DNA of 51,843 nucleotides, from the NCBI RefSeq assembly GCF_025630775.1, contig NZ_JAOSZE010000060.1, forward strand, positions 1 through 51,843, in the 5' to 3' direction. The notes below the pieces were generated by a model, which made no database searches, was not told the origin of the DNA, and saw only the letters and a list, made by a program, of their open reading frames with translations. This document shows positions 18,765 to 26,367 of this stretch, piece after piece. The position numbers and the translations under genes were made by a program. The stretch is from Actinoplanes sp. KI2. GTDB lineage: Bacteria; Actinomycetota; Actinomycetes; Mycobacteriales; Micromonosporaceae. Position 1 is the stretch's first letter, and each line of letters opens with the position of its first letter.

Positions 18765-20006
18765 ATGCGACGCAGAGCAGTTCTCGGGCTCGGGGGAGCG
18801 GCCGTGCCGGCCGCGCTCCTCGGCCCCGGCGCCCCGGCCGTGGCCCACGCCCGGCGGTGGCTGCACACCTGGGTGGCGATGCCGCAGCTGACCGAGCCGG
18901 GCAACCTGCCGCCGGCGCCGTTCACCGGGACCTCCTCGGTGCTGGTCGACACCACGCTCCGCCAGACGGTGCACGTCACCGTGGGCGGGTCGAGGCTGCG
19001 GGTCCGCTACTCCAACGCCTTCGGCGGGGCGGCCCTGCCCATCACGTCGGCGGCGGTGGCGCTGCCGGTGGACGGCAAGGCCGGGGTCTCGGCGATCGTG
19101 CCGGACTCCTCGCGGGCCCTGACGTTCGGCGGCCGGTCCTCGGTGGTCGTGCCGATGGGTGCCAACGTGGTGTCCGACCCGATCGACCTGCCGGTGTCCT
19201 TCGGGGCAAATTTGACAATCACGACGTATCTCGCGGCCGGGCAGGCGACGTTGAACCTGACCTCGCATCCCGGCTCGCGGACCACGACGTACCTGGTGAA
19301 CGGGAATTTCGTTGCTTCTCCGGACCTGTCGGGTGCGGCGACCGTGGCGCACTGGTACCTGATCAGCGGGGTCGAGGTGCTCGGCGGTGCGCCGGCCATC
19401 GCGATCGTCGGGGACTCGCTCACCGACGGGCGCGGGTCCACGACCGACGGGAACGACCGCTGGCCCGACCAGTTGTTCGCCCGGCGGCCGCGCACCGCCG
19501 TGCTCAACCAGGCGGCCGGCGGCAACCGGGTGCTCAACGACGGCCTCGGCCCGAACGTCCTGGCCCGCCTCGACCGGGACGTGCTCGCCACCAGCGGCGT
19601 CGACCGGATGATGATCTTCGAGGGGGTCAACGACATCGGCACCGCGGCGGCCACCGACGCCGCCCAGAAGCAGGTCACCGACGATCTGCTGTTCGCCTTC
19701 GAGCAGGTGGTGCTGCGGGCGCACGCGCGGGACATCACGGCGTACGGCGCGACGATCACCCCGTTCGGCGGGAACACCGGCTACGACGACCCCGACGGGC
19801 TGCGCGAACGGTCCCGCCAGGCGGTCAACGCGGTGATCCGCCGGGGCCGGCTCTTCGACGAGTTCGCCGACTTCGACGTCGCCGCCCGCGACCCGGCGAA
19901 CCCGCGCCAGCTCAACCCGGCCTACGACGTCGGGGATCACCTGCACATGAACCCGTCCGGCTACGGAGCCCTGGCGGCGGCGGTGCCGTTGCGCTGGCTC
20001 ACCTGA
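18765..20006 (+). CDS. Second secreted SGNH/GDSL-family esterase
   Basis: A 413-residue SGNH hydrolase with a Tat-like signal (MRRRAVLGLGGAAVPAALL). It shows the same two-part layout as the 14531 gene: a beta-rich N-terminal part (TLRQTVHVTVGGSRLRVRYSN), then Ser218 in VGDSLTDG, Asn in EGVNDIG and DHLHMNPSG near the end. The ATG lies 2 nt past the GH115 stop. The pair of esterases flanking GH115 probably removes different acetyl or other acyl groups from glucuronoxylan fragments. Last gene of the operon, closed by a hairpin at 20040. Confidence 0.88.
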   Translation: MRRRAVLGLGGAAVPAALLGPGAPAVAHARRWLHTWVAMPQLTEPGNLPPAPFTGTSSVLVDTTLRQTVHVTVGGSRLRVRYSNAFGGAALPITSAAVALPVDGKAGVSAIVPDSSRALTFGGRSSVVVPMGANVVSDPIDLPVSFGANLTITTYLAAGQATLNLTSHPGSRTTTYLVNGNFVASPDLSGAATVAHWYLISGVEVLGGAPAIAIVGDSLTDGRGSTTDGNDRWPDQLFARRPRTAVLNQAAGGNRVLNDGLGPNVLARLDRDVLATSGVDRMMIFEGVNDIGTAAATDAAQKQVTDDLLFAFEQVVLRAHARDITAYGATITPFGGNTGYDDPDGLRERSRQAVNAVIRRGRLFDEFADFDVAARDPANPRQLNPAYDVGDHLHMNPSGYGALAAAVPLRWLT

Positions 20007-20039
20007 GGTGCCGCCGCGGCGGCTCACCTCGAGATAGAC

Positions 20040-20087
20040 GTCCCGCGCGATCCCCGGGCTTACGCGGACCCGGGGCTCGCGCGGGAC
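20040..20087. terminator. Long hairpin between convergent SGNH esterase and LCP genes
   Basis: Stem 20040-20058 with 20069-20087, 18 of 19 pairs matched (one T-C mismatch), 10-nt loop. It lies between the convergent esterase and LCP genes and can serve both. Confidence 0.82.
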
Positions 20088-20133
20088 CCCTTCGATGGCT
20101 CCTCGACGCTGCCGCCTCGCGGCGGCGGGCCGG

Positions 20134-21288
20134 TCAGGTGCTGGCGATCCAGGTGGGATGGGCGGTCACGAACGCGGCCATCGTGTCGTCCTTGGCGGCG
20201 CGGAACATGTCGAGGCTGTCGGGGGTGAGGCCCTCCGCCGAGCCGACGCCGGGCGGAGCCTTGACCGGGTTGAACTTACCGGCGTTGGTCTTCAGCGTGA
20301 TGATGGTGTCGGGGTTGACGTTGCGCATGCCGAAGGCCCAGTCCTCGAGCGAGATGCCCTGCCGGAACACGGTCATCGCCCTGCCGATCGCGGTGAGCAG
20401 GCTGGGCAGCTTGGTCGGCGAGTTGAGGCCCTCGCTCACCGAGGTCTTCAGGATCGCCTTGAGCAGCTGCTGCTGGTGCCGCTGGCGGCCGTAGTCGCCG
20501 TCGTGCTTGGCGAGCAGGTCGCGCTGGCGGGCGAAGTCGAGCGCCTCGGCCGGGGTGAAGCAGTGGTTGCCGACGGTGTACTTGTTCGGGGTCACGCCCG
20601 GCACCTTGTGCTTGATGATGCCGGCGCCATCGGTTATGTACGGCACGGCCTGCTTGCCGTTCGCGTCGTGACCGATGTGGATCGACGTGACGTTCTCGTC
20701 GACGTTCATGCAGACCTTCCCGAGGATCTTCATGATGTCGGTGAAGCCGGAGTAGTTGACGACCGCCTCGGCGTCCGGGGTGATGCCGAACTGCTGCTGG
20801 ATCGTCTTGGTCAGCAGCGCCATGCCCTGCGTGATGGCCTCGTCGCCGTCGAGACCCATGCTGCCGAACGCGAACGCGGAGTTGATTTTGTCGTGGTGCT
20901 CGGCGTTCCGGTACTTCCCGTTGTTGTACTGCGGGATGTCCACCAGGGTGTCGCGCGGGACGGACAGCATGTACGCCTGCCGATGGTCGGCGGCGATGTG
21001 CAGGATGATGATCGAGTCGGTGTGGCTCGCCAGGTGCGTCTTGGACCAGCTGGGCCGGGTGTCCAGGCTGGCCAGCAGGATGTTCTTGGCGCCCTTGATC
21101 TCGGCGTGCTTCACCGCGAGTCCCGGGGGGAGCTTGTGGTCGCCGAGCGCGTTGTTGACCTTGCCCTCCGCGACCTTGGCGATCGCGATGGTGCCTCCGC
21201 TCAACACCACCAGGACGGCGCCCAGGGTCAGCGAGACCTTCGCCCACAGCGGCGATTTGCGGCGTTTGTCCCGGGGCTCCTTCGGCAC
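20134..21288 (-). CDS. LCP-family (LytR-CpsA-Psr) cell-wall glycopolymer ligase
   Basis: A 384-residue membrane-anchored enzyme. A short cytoplasmic Lys/Arg-rich tail is followed by one transmembrane segment (about 18-38, VSLTLGAVLVVLSGGTIAIA). The extracellular LCP domain has ILLASLDTRPS, MLSVPRDTLVDIP with the conserved Arg/Asp of the pyrophosphate site, and FARQRDLLAKHDGDYGRQRHQQ. LCP proteins transfer undecaprenyl-linked glycopolymers to peptidoglycan. GTG 21288 is chosen because it gives the usual short basic tail; its SD is weak. Likely co-transcribed after the YciO-family gene, with a repeat array between. Confidence 0.88.
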   Translation of the reverse strand: MPKEPRDKRRKSPLWAKVSLTLGAVLVVLSGGTIAIAKVAEGKVNNALGDHKLPPGLAVKHAEIKGAKNILLASLDTRPSWSKTHLASHTDSIIILHIAADHRQAYMLSVPRDTLVDIPQYNNGKYRNAEHHDKINSAFAFGSMGLDGDEAITQGMALLTKTIQQQFGITPDAEAVVNYSGFTDIMKILGKVCMNVDENVTSIHIGHDANGKQAVPYITDGAGIIKHKVPGVTPNKYTVGNHCFTPAEALDFARQRDLLAKHDGDYGRQRHQQQLLKAILKTSVSEGLNSPTKLPSLLTAIGRAMTVFRQGISLEDWAFGMRNVNPDTIITLKTNAGKFNPVKAPPGVGSAEGLTPDSLDMFRAAKDDTMAAFVTAHPTWIAST

Positions 21289-21330
21289 AGGACCACTATG
21301 CTCCCGGTCCGCAAGGTCTGCGCCGGTTAT

Positions 21331-21390
21331 TCGAACCGGCTGACGTCTTGGTCGAGCCGGCTGACGTCTTACTCGAACCGGCTGACGTCG
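21331..21390. repeat. 21-bp tandem repeat containing the YciO-family stop codon
   Basis: Units 21331-21351, 21352-21372 and 21373-21390 (last partial). On the minus strand they read DVSRFE-stop, DVSRLDQ, DVSRFE-stop in one frame. So the last seven codons of the gene, stop included, are present three times, with the middle TAA changed to CAA. Confidence 0.9.
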
Positions 21391-21989
21391 CCGGCGCCGA
21401 CCCGGATGATCTCGGGCTCGCCCTCGGACAGGTCGATCACCGTGGACGGCTCGGTGCCGCACTCGCCCGCGTCGAGCACCGCGTCCACCGAGTGGTCGAG
21501 CAGCTCCTTGATGTCCCAGCCGCTGGTCATCGGCTCGTCGTGACCGGGGAGCAGCAGCGTGCTCGACACCAGCGGCTCGCCCAGCTCCTCGAGCAGCGCC
21601 TGCACCACGACGTGCTCCGGGATGCGGACGCCGACCGTCTTCTTCTTCGGGTGCAGCAGCCGGCGCGGCACCTCCTTGGTGGCCGGCAGGATGAACGTGT
21701 ACGGGCCGGGCGTGGACGCCTTCACCAGGCGGAACGAGGCGTTGTTGATCTGTACGAACTGGCCCAGCCGGGCGAAGTCGTGGCACATCAGCGTGAAGTG
21801 GTGCCGGTCGTCCAGGTGCCGGATCTCGCGGATCCGGTCCAGGGCGGCCTTGTTACCCATCCGGCAGCCGAGCGCGAAGCACGAGTCGGTGGGGTAGACG
21901 ATCAGGCCGTCCTGCCGCACGATGTCGGCCACCTGCCGGATCGCCCGGGGCTGCGGGTTCTCCGGGTGCACGTCGAAATACTTCGCCAC
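21369..21989 (-). CDS. Sua5/YciO/YrdC-family protein (threonylcarbamoyladenylate synthase-like)
   Basis: A 206-residue protein of the YrdC fold with the ATP/threonine-binding surface YPTDSCFALGCRMGNKAA and the basic patch HHFTLMCHDF and PGPYTFILPATKEVPRR. This sequence type is closer to YciO than to the bona fide TsaC/Sua5 enzyme of tRNA t6A synthesis, so catalytic role is uncertain. ATG 21989 is well placed. The extreme C-terminus (DVSRFE) is the unit of the tandem repeat that follows it, and translation past the TAA would add 13 residues to a second in-frame TAA. Confidence 0.88.
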   Translation of the reverse strand: MAKYFDVHPENPQPRAIRQVADIVRQDGLIVYPTDSCFALGCRMGNKAALDRIREIRHLDDRHHFTLMCHDFARLGQFVQINNASFRLVKASTPGPYTFILPATKEVPRRLLHPKKKTVGVRIPEHVVVQALLEELGEPLVSSTLLLPGHDEPMTSGWDIKELLDHSVDAVLDAGECGTEPSTVIDLSEGEPEIIRVGAGDVSRFE

Positions 21990-22068
21990 CGGAGCAGCTT
22001 AGTGACCGCCTCGGGCCGGCGCGGGGCTTATGGCCGTGCCGCGCCGGTGTTTCCACTGGACGGGTCGG

Positions 22069-22245
22069 CTATCGCCGCTGGGCGTCGTCCGGGCCGGCCG
22101 GCTCGTGCTCCGCACCGGGATCTCGCTCCGCCTGCGCTTCGTCCTGCTTCTCGGCTCGCCGGCCGGCTTCGACCTTGTCGAGGCCCGCGTCGAGATCCCG
22201 CGAGGACTCGTCGGCGATGAGCTTGGCCTTGCCCGGTGTCGTCAT
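22069..22245 (-). CDS. Small hypothetical protein, 58 residues
   Basis: A short reading frame starting MTTPGKAKLIADES with an alternating charged, helical middle (RDLDAGLDKVEAGRRAEKQ) and an acidic, Pro/Gly-rich tail ending DDAQRR. The composition and helical heptad-like pattern look protein-coding, with third-position GC typical of neighbours. The SD is weak. It lies alone between the YciO-family gene and the repeat region after the MFS gene. I do not recognise a family. Confidence 0.45.
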   Translation of the reverse strand: MTTPGKAKLIADESSRDLDAGLDKVEAGRRAEKQDEAQAERDPGAEHEPAGPDDAQRR

Positions 22246-22299
22246 GGCGGTGGCATGCCCGCGCGGGGCCGGCCCAAACGAGGGTGCGCGGTGGCCGAT

Positions 22300-22404
22300 T
22301 GCCGCCGCGGCCTGCCGACCGGTCGACGGTGGGCTGCGGCCGGGTGCCGCCGCGCCCTGCCGACCGGCCGCCCGGTCAAAACGACCGGTGTGCTGCGGCC
22401 GGGT
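22300..22404. repeat. Imperfect tandem repeat downstream of the MFS gene
   Basis: Two imperfect copies (22300-22344 and 22345-22404) share GCCGCCGCG-N-CCTGCCGACCGG and end in GCTGCGGCCGGG. The second carries an insertion with CGGTCAAAACGACCG. The block starts 28 bp past the MFS stop (minus strand) and contains no plausible gene. Confidence 0.55.
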
Positions 22405-22431
22405 GCCCGTCGGGCGTCCGGCCGAACGCGG

Positions 22432-23619
22432 TCAGGCGGCGTTCCGCAAGCCCCGGTCGGCGAGTGCGGCCAGCCCGGCGACGCCGCATGCCGCGGCGCT
22501 CGCCCCCAGCACCAGCGGCGGCGAGACGACCTGGGCCAGCAGCGCGCCGCCGGCCGCGCCGAGCGGGGCCGCGGTGGCCAGCAGACCGCGCTGCAGGCCG
22601 AAGACGGCGCCGTGCGCCGACGGGTCCGTCCAGCGTTGCAGGGCCGAGGTCTCGATCGTCGTGTATGGACCCCAGATCGCTCCGCTCAGCAGGAACAGCG
22701 CCGCGGCGGTCCCGGCGTCGCCGATGATCGGCAGCGGGAGCATGGTGGCGCCCCACAGGGCGGCACCGATGGCGTTGACCCGGCCTGGTCGACGGCGGGC
22801 GAGACGGGCCGCGGCGGCCAGCGAGAGGATCGCGCCGAGGCCGAACGCCGACCAGATGAGGCCGTACGTGCCGGCGTCGCCGCCGAGCCGGTCGCGCACG
22901 TACGCCGGGGTGACCGTTTCGAACGGGCCGTACAGCAGGTAGTAGGCCGTGGAGAGGGCGATCAGCGCCAGCACCCGGCGCGGCGGCCGCCGAGGCCCGT
23001 GCGGCGGGCCGGCCGGCGACGGGGCGGTGGCCGCCGCGGGCAGCCGGCGGACCACGGCGAGCGCGGGCAGCAGCAGCGCGGCCGGCACGGCGACCGCATA
23101 CACCGGGCCGAGCAGCTCGAACGACGGTCCGACCAGCACCCCCGCGGCGAGCAGGGGCAACTGGTCGCTGAGCCCGATCACGATGTTGGCCTGCCCGAGG
23201 CGGCCCCGGCCGACCAGGCGGGGGGTCGCCCAGCGGACCGCGGCGTAGCTGGCCGGGCTGGTGGCGCCGCACAGGGCACCGGCCGCGACCACCGCCGGCA
23301 GCGGGAGAGCGCCGGTTGCCGCCCCGGCGCAGATCAGCAGAAGCAGCGCGACACAGCGGACGGCGAGGTCGGCGCCGGCGACGCGGCGTGCGCCCCACCG
23401 GTCGATGGCGCGGCCGGCGACCGAGGCGGTGAGCAGGGTGGGCAGCCGCAGCGCGAGCACCACCAGTGCGGTCTCCGAGCCGGTCCAGCCGCGCGGGCCG
23501 GCGGCCCACAGCACGAGCAGCAGGACGATGTTGTCGGCGGCGCCGGCCAGGAAGTTGAGACTGCCCGCGGCCCAGACCGACGCGGGCAGACGGGCGGCCG
23601 CCGCCGGCGCGGCGCTCAC
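22432..23619 (-). CDS. MFS transporter (drug-efflux-like)
   Basis: A 395-residue major facilitator with about twelve hydrophobic segments, motif A in the 2-3 loop (AGRAIDRWGARRVAGADL) and a Pro/Arg-rich central loop near 195-215 (SPAGPPHGPRRPPRR). It resembles MdtG/EmrB-like proton-driven exporters. GTG 23619 gives the usual short tail. It follows marR on the same strand across a 152-bp repeat-filled gap, so it is the probable target of the MarR protein. Substrate unknown. Confidence 0.85.
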   Translation of the reverse strand: MSAAPAAAARLPASVWAAGSLNFLAGAADNIVLLLVLWAAGPRGWTGSETALVVLALRLPTLLTASVAGRAIDRWGARRVAGADLAVRCVALLLLICAGAATGALPLPAVVAAGALCGATSPASYAAVRWATPRLVGRGRLGQANIVIGLSDQLPLLAAGVLVGPSFELLGPVYAVAVPAALLLPALAVVRRLPAAATAPSPAGPPHGPRRPPRRVLALIALSTAYYLLYGPFETVTPAYVRDRLGGDAGTYGLIWSAFGLGAILSLAAAARLARRRPGRVNAIGAALWGATMLPLPIIGDAGTAAALFLLSGAIWGPYTTIETSALQRWTDPSAHGAVFGLQRGLLATAAPLGAAGGALLAQVVSPPLVLGASAAACGVAGLAALADRGLRNAA

Positions 23620-23622
23620 GGA

Positions 23623-23792
23623 GTCACGCAGCGGTCCCGCGGTGCGGCGTTCACGCAGCGGTCGGGCGGTGCGGCGGTCGGGTCGCGGCCGGGCGGTGCG
23701 GCTGTCACGGCGTCACGCTGCGGTCCGGCGGTCCGGCGGTCCGGCGGTCCGGCAGCGCGGCGGTGCGGCGGTCATGGCGTCACGCTGCGGTC
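23623..23792. repeat. Irregular repeat of the marR 3' end
   Basis: The 13-bp core TCACGCWGCGGTC occurs at 23623, 23651, 23713 and 23780, separated by GCGGTGCGGC-type filler and a CCGGCGGT triplet. The 21 bp covering the marR stop (23772-23792) recur with one change at 23705-23725. On the minus strand each contains a TGA. It fills the marR-MFS gap. Confidence 0.8.
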
Positions 23793-24263
23793 GACCGGGC
23801 AGTCCGCGCCGCACGCCGGCCAGGTGCACACCCGGCAGGCCGCGTCCGCGTGGGCGCGCAAACGCGGCTGGGACAGCAGCGACTGACGCAAACCCTCGAC
23901 GAGCCCGGCCCGGACCTCCGGCGGCAGCGTGCCGAGCAGGGCCGCGACCGCGGCGTCGCGCCGGTCGGCCCAGGTTCGCAGCAGGGCCGCCCCGCCGGTC
24001 GCCAGGTGCAGCGGCACCCCGCGGCCGGTGGAGGCGCCCCGGGTGAGCAGCCCGCGGGCGGCGAGCCGGTCGACCAGCCGCACCGTCCCGGACTGGGTGA
24101 GCTCGATGCGCGGCCGCAGCCAGTCCTGCGAGCAGCCGTCGTAGGCCGCGACGAGGGTGAGGGCGGCCAGGTCGCGCGGCTCGACGCCGAGGTCTCGTAG
24201 CTGGGCCCGGAGCCGGTCCTGCACCGCGTTGATCCAGGCGACCACGACGTTGCCGGTATGCAT
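23772..24263 (-). CDS. MarR-family regulator with C-terminal cysteine cluster
   Basis: A 163-residue winged-helix repressor. The recognition region is ELTQSGTVRLVDRLAARGLLTR with wing GASTGRGVPLHLATGG. The tail is unusual for classical MarR: Cys143, Cys146, Cys151 and Cys155 (CRVCTWPACGADC). That cluster suggests metal or thiol sensing; a subset of actinobacterial MarR proteins carries it. ATG 24263 lies within a 19-bp palindrome, so binding would block its own start. It is followed by the MFS exporter gene and is divergent from the aldehyde dehydrogenase, both possible targets. Confidence 0.88.
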   Translation of the reverse strand: MHTGNVVVAWINAVQDRLRAQLRDLGVEPRDLAALTLVAAYDGCSQDWLRPRIELTQSGTVRLVDRLAARGLLTRGASTGRGVPLHLATGGAALLRTWADRRDAAVAALLGTLPPEVRAGLVEGLRQSLLSQPRLRAHADAACRVCTWPACGADCPVDRSVTP

Positions 24264-24275
24264 GACTCATGCATA
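24257..24275. promoter_or_regulatory. Palindrome covering the marR start codon
   Basis: TATGCATGA-C-TCATGCATA is a perfect 9-1-9 palindrome and includes the marR ATG (24263-24261). Its length and symmetry fit a MarR dimer. It is the obvious autoregulatory site. The remaining gap to 24443 carries promoters for both directions and no gene. Confidence 0.72.
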
Positions 24276-24443
24276 TCAGGAATCGACGGTGATCGCCGGA
24301 CCCGCCGGGACAACCCGGCGGCCCCGCGCGGAGGGTGAGTAGGCAACCAGCAGGGCGGGAAGGCGGGGACTCGTGTCTGCCTCGTACGATATGGGGCTTT
24401 TGGTCCTGGGGCGGAAGTGTGGCGTGAGCCGGGCAGCGGGACG

Positions 24444-25883
24444 ATGCTGGAACGCGTGGAAACTGAACTCTTCATCGGTGGTAAGTGGGTCCCTGCTTCC
24501 TCGGGGGATCGGTTCGACGTGCTCGATCCGGCGACCGGCGAGGTGATCGCGTCGGTGGCCGACGGCGGGGAGAGCGACGCCGGCGCGGCCGTCGACGCGG
24601 CGGCCGCGGCCGGCCCCGGATGGGCGGCCACCCCGCCCCGGCAGCGCGGGGAGGCGCTGCGCCGGGCATTCGAGCTGATGACGGCGCGGGCCGACGAGCT
24701 GGCCAAGCTGATCAGCCTGGAGAACGGGAAGGCGCTGGCCGACGCCAAGGGGGAGGTGACCTACGCGGCGGAGTTCTTCCGATGGTTCGCGGAGGAGGCG
24801 GTACGCGGGGAGGGGCTGGTCAGCACGGCGCCGAGCGGGGCGAACCGGATTCTGGTGGTGCGCCAGCCGGTCGGGGTCTGCGTGCTGGTGACGCCCTGGA
24901 ACTTCCCGGCGGCGATGGCCACCCGCAAGATCGGCCCGGCGCTGGCGGCGGGGTGCACGGTGATCCTCAAGCCGGCCAGCGACACGCCGCTGACCGCGCT
25001 CGCGATGGCGGCGATCCTGGCCGAGGCGGGGGTGCCCGAAGGGGTCGTCAACGTGCTGCCGTCGCGCAGCTCGGGCAAGGTCGTCTCGAAAATGCTCAAG
25101 GATCCGCGGGTACGGAAGGTGTCGTTCACGGGATCGACCGAGGTGGGGCGGATCCTGCTCGCCCAGGCGGCGGAGAACGTCGTGAACACGTCGATGGAGC
25201 TGGGCGGCAACGCGCCGTTCCTGGTGTTCGCCGATGCGGATCTCGACGCTGCGCTGGACGGGGCGATGATCGCGAAGATGCGCAACGGCGGGGAGGCGTG
25301 CACCGCCGCCAACCGGTTCTACGTCGAGGCGTCGGTGGCCGACGAGTTCTCCCGGCGGCTGGCCGAGCGGATGGCGGGGCTGGTGGTCGGGCCGGGGACC
25401 GACGAGAAGACGCAGGTCGGGCCCCTCGTGAACGAGGACACCGTGGCCAAGGTCGACGGGCTCGTGAGGACCGCCGTCGACGGTGGGGCGACTGCCGTGA
25501 TCGGGGGCAGCCGGCCGGACGGGCCGGGGTTCTACTACCCGCCGACGGTGCTGACCGGGGTGCCGGCCGATGCGCCGATCCTGCACGAGGAGATCTTCGG
25601 GCCGGTGGCGCCGATCGTCACCTTCACGTCCGAGGACGAGGCCGTGCGGTACGCGAACGACACCGAGTTCGGCCTGGTCGCGTACGTCTTCACCAGGGAT
25701 CTCGCGCGCGGGCTGCGGGTCAGCGAGGCGATCGAGGCCGGCATGGTCGGGCTGAACCGGGGCCTGGTCAGCGACCCGGCGGCGCCGTTCGGCGGGGTCA
25801 AGCAGAGCGGCATCGGGCGCGAGGGCGGCCACGAGGGGCTGCTCGAGTACCTGGAATCGAAGTACATCGCGGTCAACTGGTAG
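24444..25883 (+). CDS. NAD(P)-dependent aldehyde dehydrogenase (succinate-semialdehyde dehydrogenase-like)
   Basis: A 479-residue ALDH-superfamily enzyme oxidising an aldehyde to the acid. The cofactor site is TPWNFPAAMATRKIGPALAAG, the nucleotide loop is FTGSTEVGRIL, general base Glu252 is in ELGGNAPF and catalytic Cys286 is in GGEACTAANRF. The ending GGVKQSGIGREGGHEGLLEYLESKY is that of succinate-semialdehyde dehydrogenases. ATG 24444 fits the family N-terminus; GTG 24417 in frame is possible and has a GGGGCGGA stretch before it. Single gene ended by a good terminator. Confidence 0.9.
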   Translation: MLERVETELFIGGKWVPASSGDRFDVLDPATGEVIASVADGGESDAGAAVDAAAAAGPGWAATPPRQRGEALRRAFELMTARADELAKLISLENGKALADAKGEVTYAAEFFRWFAEEAVRGEGLVSTAPSGANRILVVRQPVGVCVLVTPWNFPAAMATRKIGPALAAGCTVILKPASDTPLTALAMAAILAEAGVPEGVVNVLPSRSSGKVVSKMLKDPRVRKVSFTGSTEVGRILLAQAAENVVNTSMELGGNAPFLVFADADLDAALDGAMIAKMRNGGEACTAANRFYVEASVADEFSRRLAERMAGLVVGPGTDEKTQVGPLVNEDTVAKVDGLVRTAVDGGATAVIGGSRPDGPGFYYPPTVLTGVPADAPILHEEIFGPVAPIVTFTSEDEAVRYANDTEFGLVAYVFTRDLARGLRVSEAIEAGMVGLNRGLVSDPAAPFGGVKQSGIGREGGHEGLLEYLESKYIAVNW

Positions 25884-25897
25884 TTCGCTGGGAGAGG

Positions 25898-25930
25898 GGC
25901 CGGAGGCATTGCCTCCGGCCAATCTTTTAC
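25898..25930 (+). terminator. Intrinsic terminator after the aldehyde dehydrogenase
   Basis: A perfect 10-bp stem, GGCCGGAGGC with GCCTCCGGCC, with ATT loop (25898-25920), followed by AATCTTTTAC. This is one of the few hairpins here with a T-run. Confidence 0.88.
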
Positions 25931-25940
25931 TGCTATTGTG

Positions 25941-25952
25941 CTAGGAACCTAG
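25941..25952. promoter_or_regulatory. Inverted repeat upstream of the GntR gene
   Basis: CTAGG-AA-CCTAG is a 5-2-5 inverted repeat 17 bp before the chosen GntR start, next to a TATTGT -10-like hexamer (25934-25939). It is a likely site of autoregulation by the YtrA-type GntR protein. Confidence 0.5.
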
Positions 25953-25968
25953 TGGAATGGCAGTAAGG

Positions 25969-26367
25969 ATGATCGAGTTTCACCTGGACGCCCGCTCGGG
26001 CGTCGCGCCCTACATGCAGCTCATCCGGCAGGTCCGGCACGCCATGCGGCTGGGCCTGCTCCAGGAGGGCGACAAGCTGCCCACGGTCAAGGACGTCGTG
26101 GCCCGCGTCGCGATCAACCCGAACACGGTGCTCAAGGCGTACCGAGAGTTGGAGTACGAGGGGCTCGTGCAGCCCCGGCCCGGCCTCGGCACCTTCGTGA
26201 CCCGCACCCTCGGTGGCGAGTCGGAGCTCGCCGCGTACGAGCCGCTGCGCCGCGACCTGGACGGCTGGCTCGCCAAGGCGCGCGACGCCGGGCTCGACGA
26301 CGAGAGCATCGAGGCCCTGTTCGTGAGCACCTTTCGTCACTTTTGCCGAGAAAGAGCGGGACGATGA
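25969..26367 (+). CDS. GntR-family (YtrA subfamily) transcriptional regulator
   Basis: A 132-residue regulator: an N-terminal winged helix (about 1-70, PYMQLIRQVRHAMRLGLL, GDKLPTVKDV, NPNTVLKAYRELEYEGLV) and the short helical dimerisation tail of the YtrA group. Such proteins sit in front of, and repress, ABC-transporter operons. ATG 25969 gives the family start MIEFHLDARSGVAPYMQL; ATG 25957 would add MAVR. The stop overlaps the ATPase start (ATGA), so regulator and transporter are translationally coupled. Confidence 0.9.
   Translation: MIEFHLDARSGVAPYMQLIRQVRHAMRLGLLQEGDKLPTVKDVVARVAINPNTVLKAYRELEYEGLVQPRPGLGTFVTRTLGGESELAAYEPLRRDLDGWLAKARDAGLDDESIEALFVSTFRHFCRERAGR

Noticed and set aside
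22030..23886. 618-codon plus-strand frame across the MFS gene
   Set aside because: Antisense to a clear twelve-segment transporter; low-complexity Arg/Gly/Ala composition.
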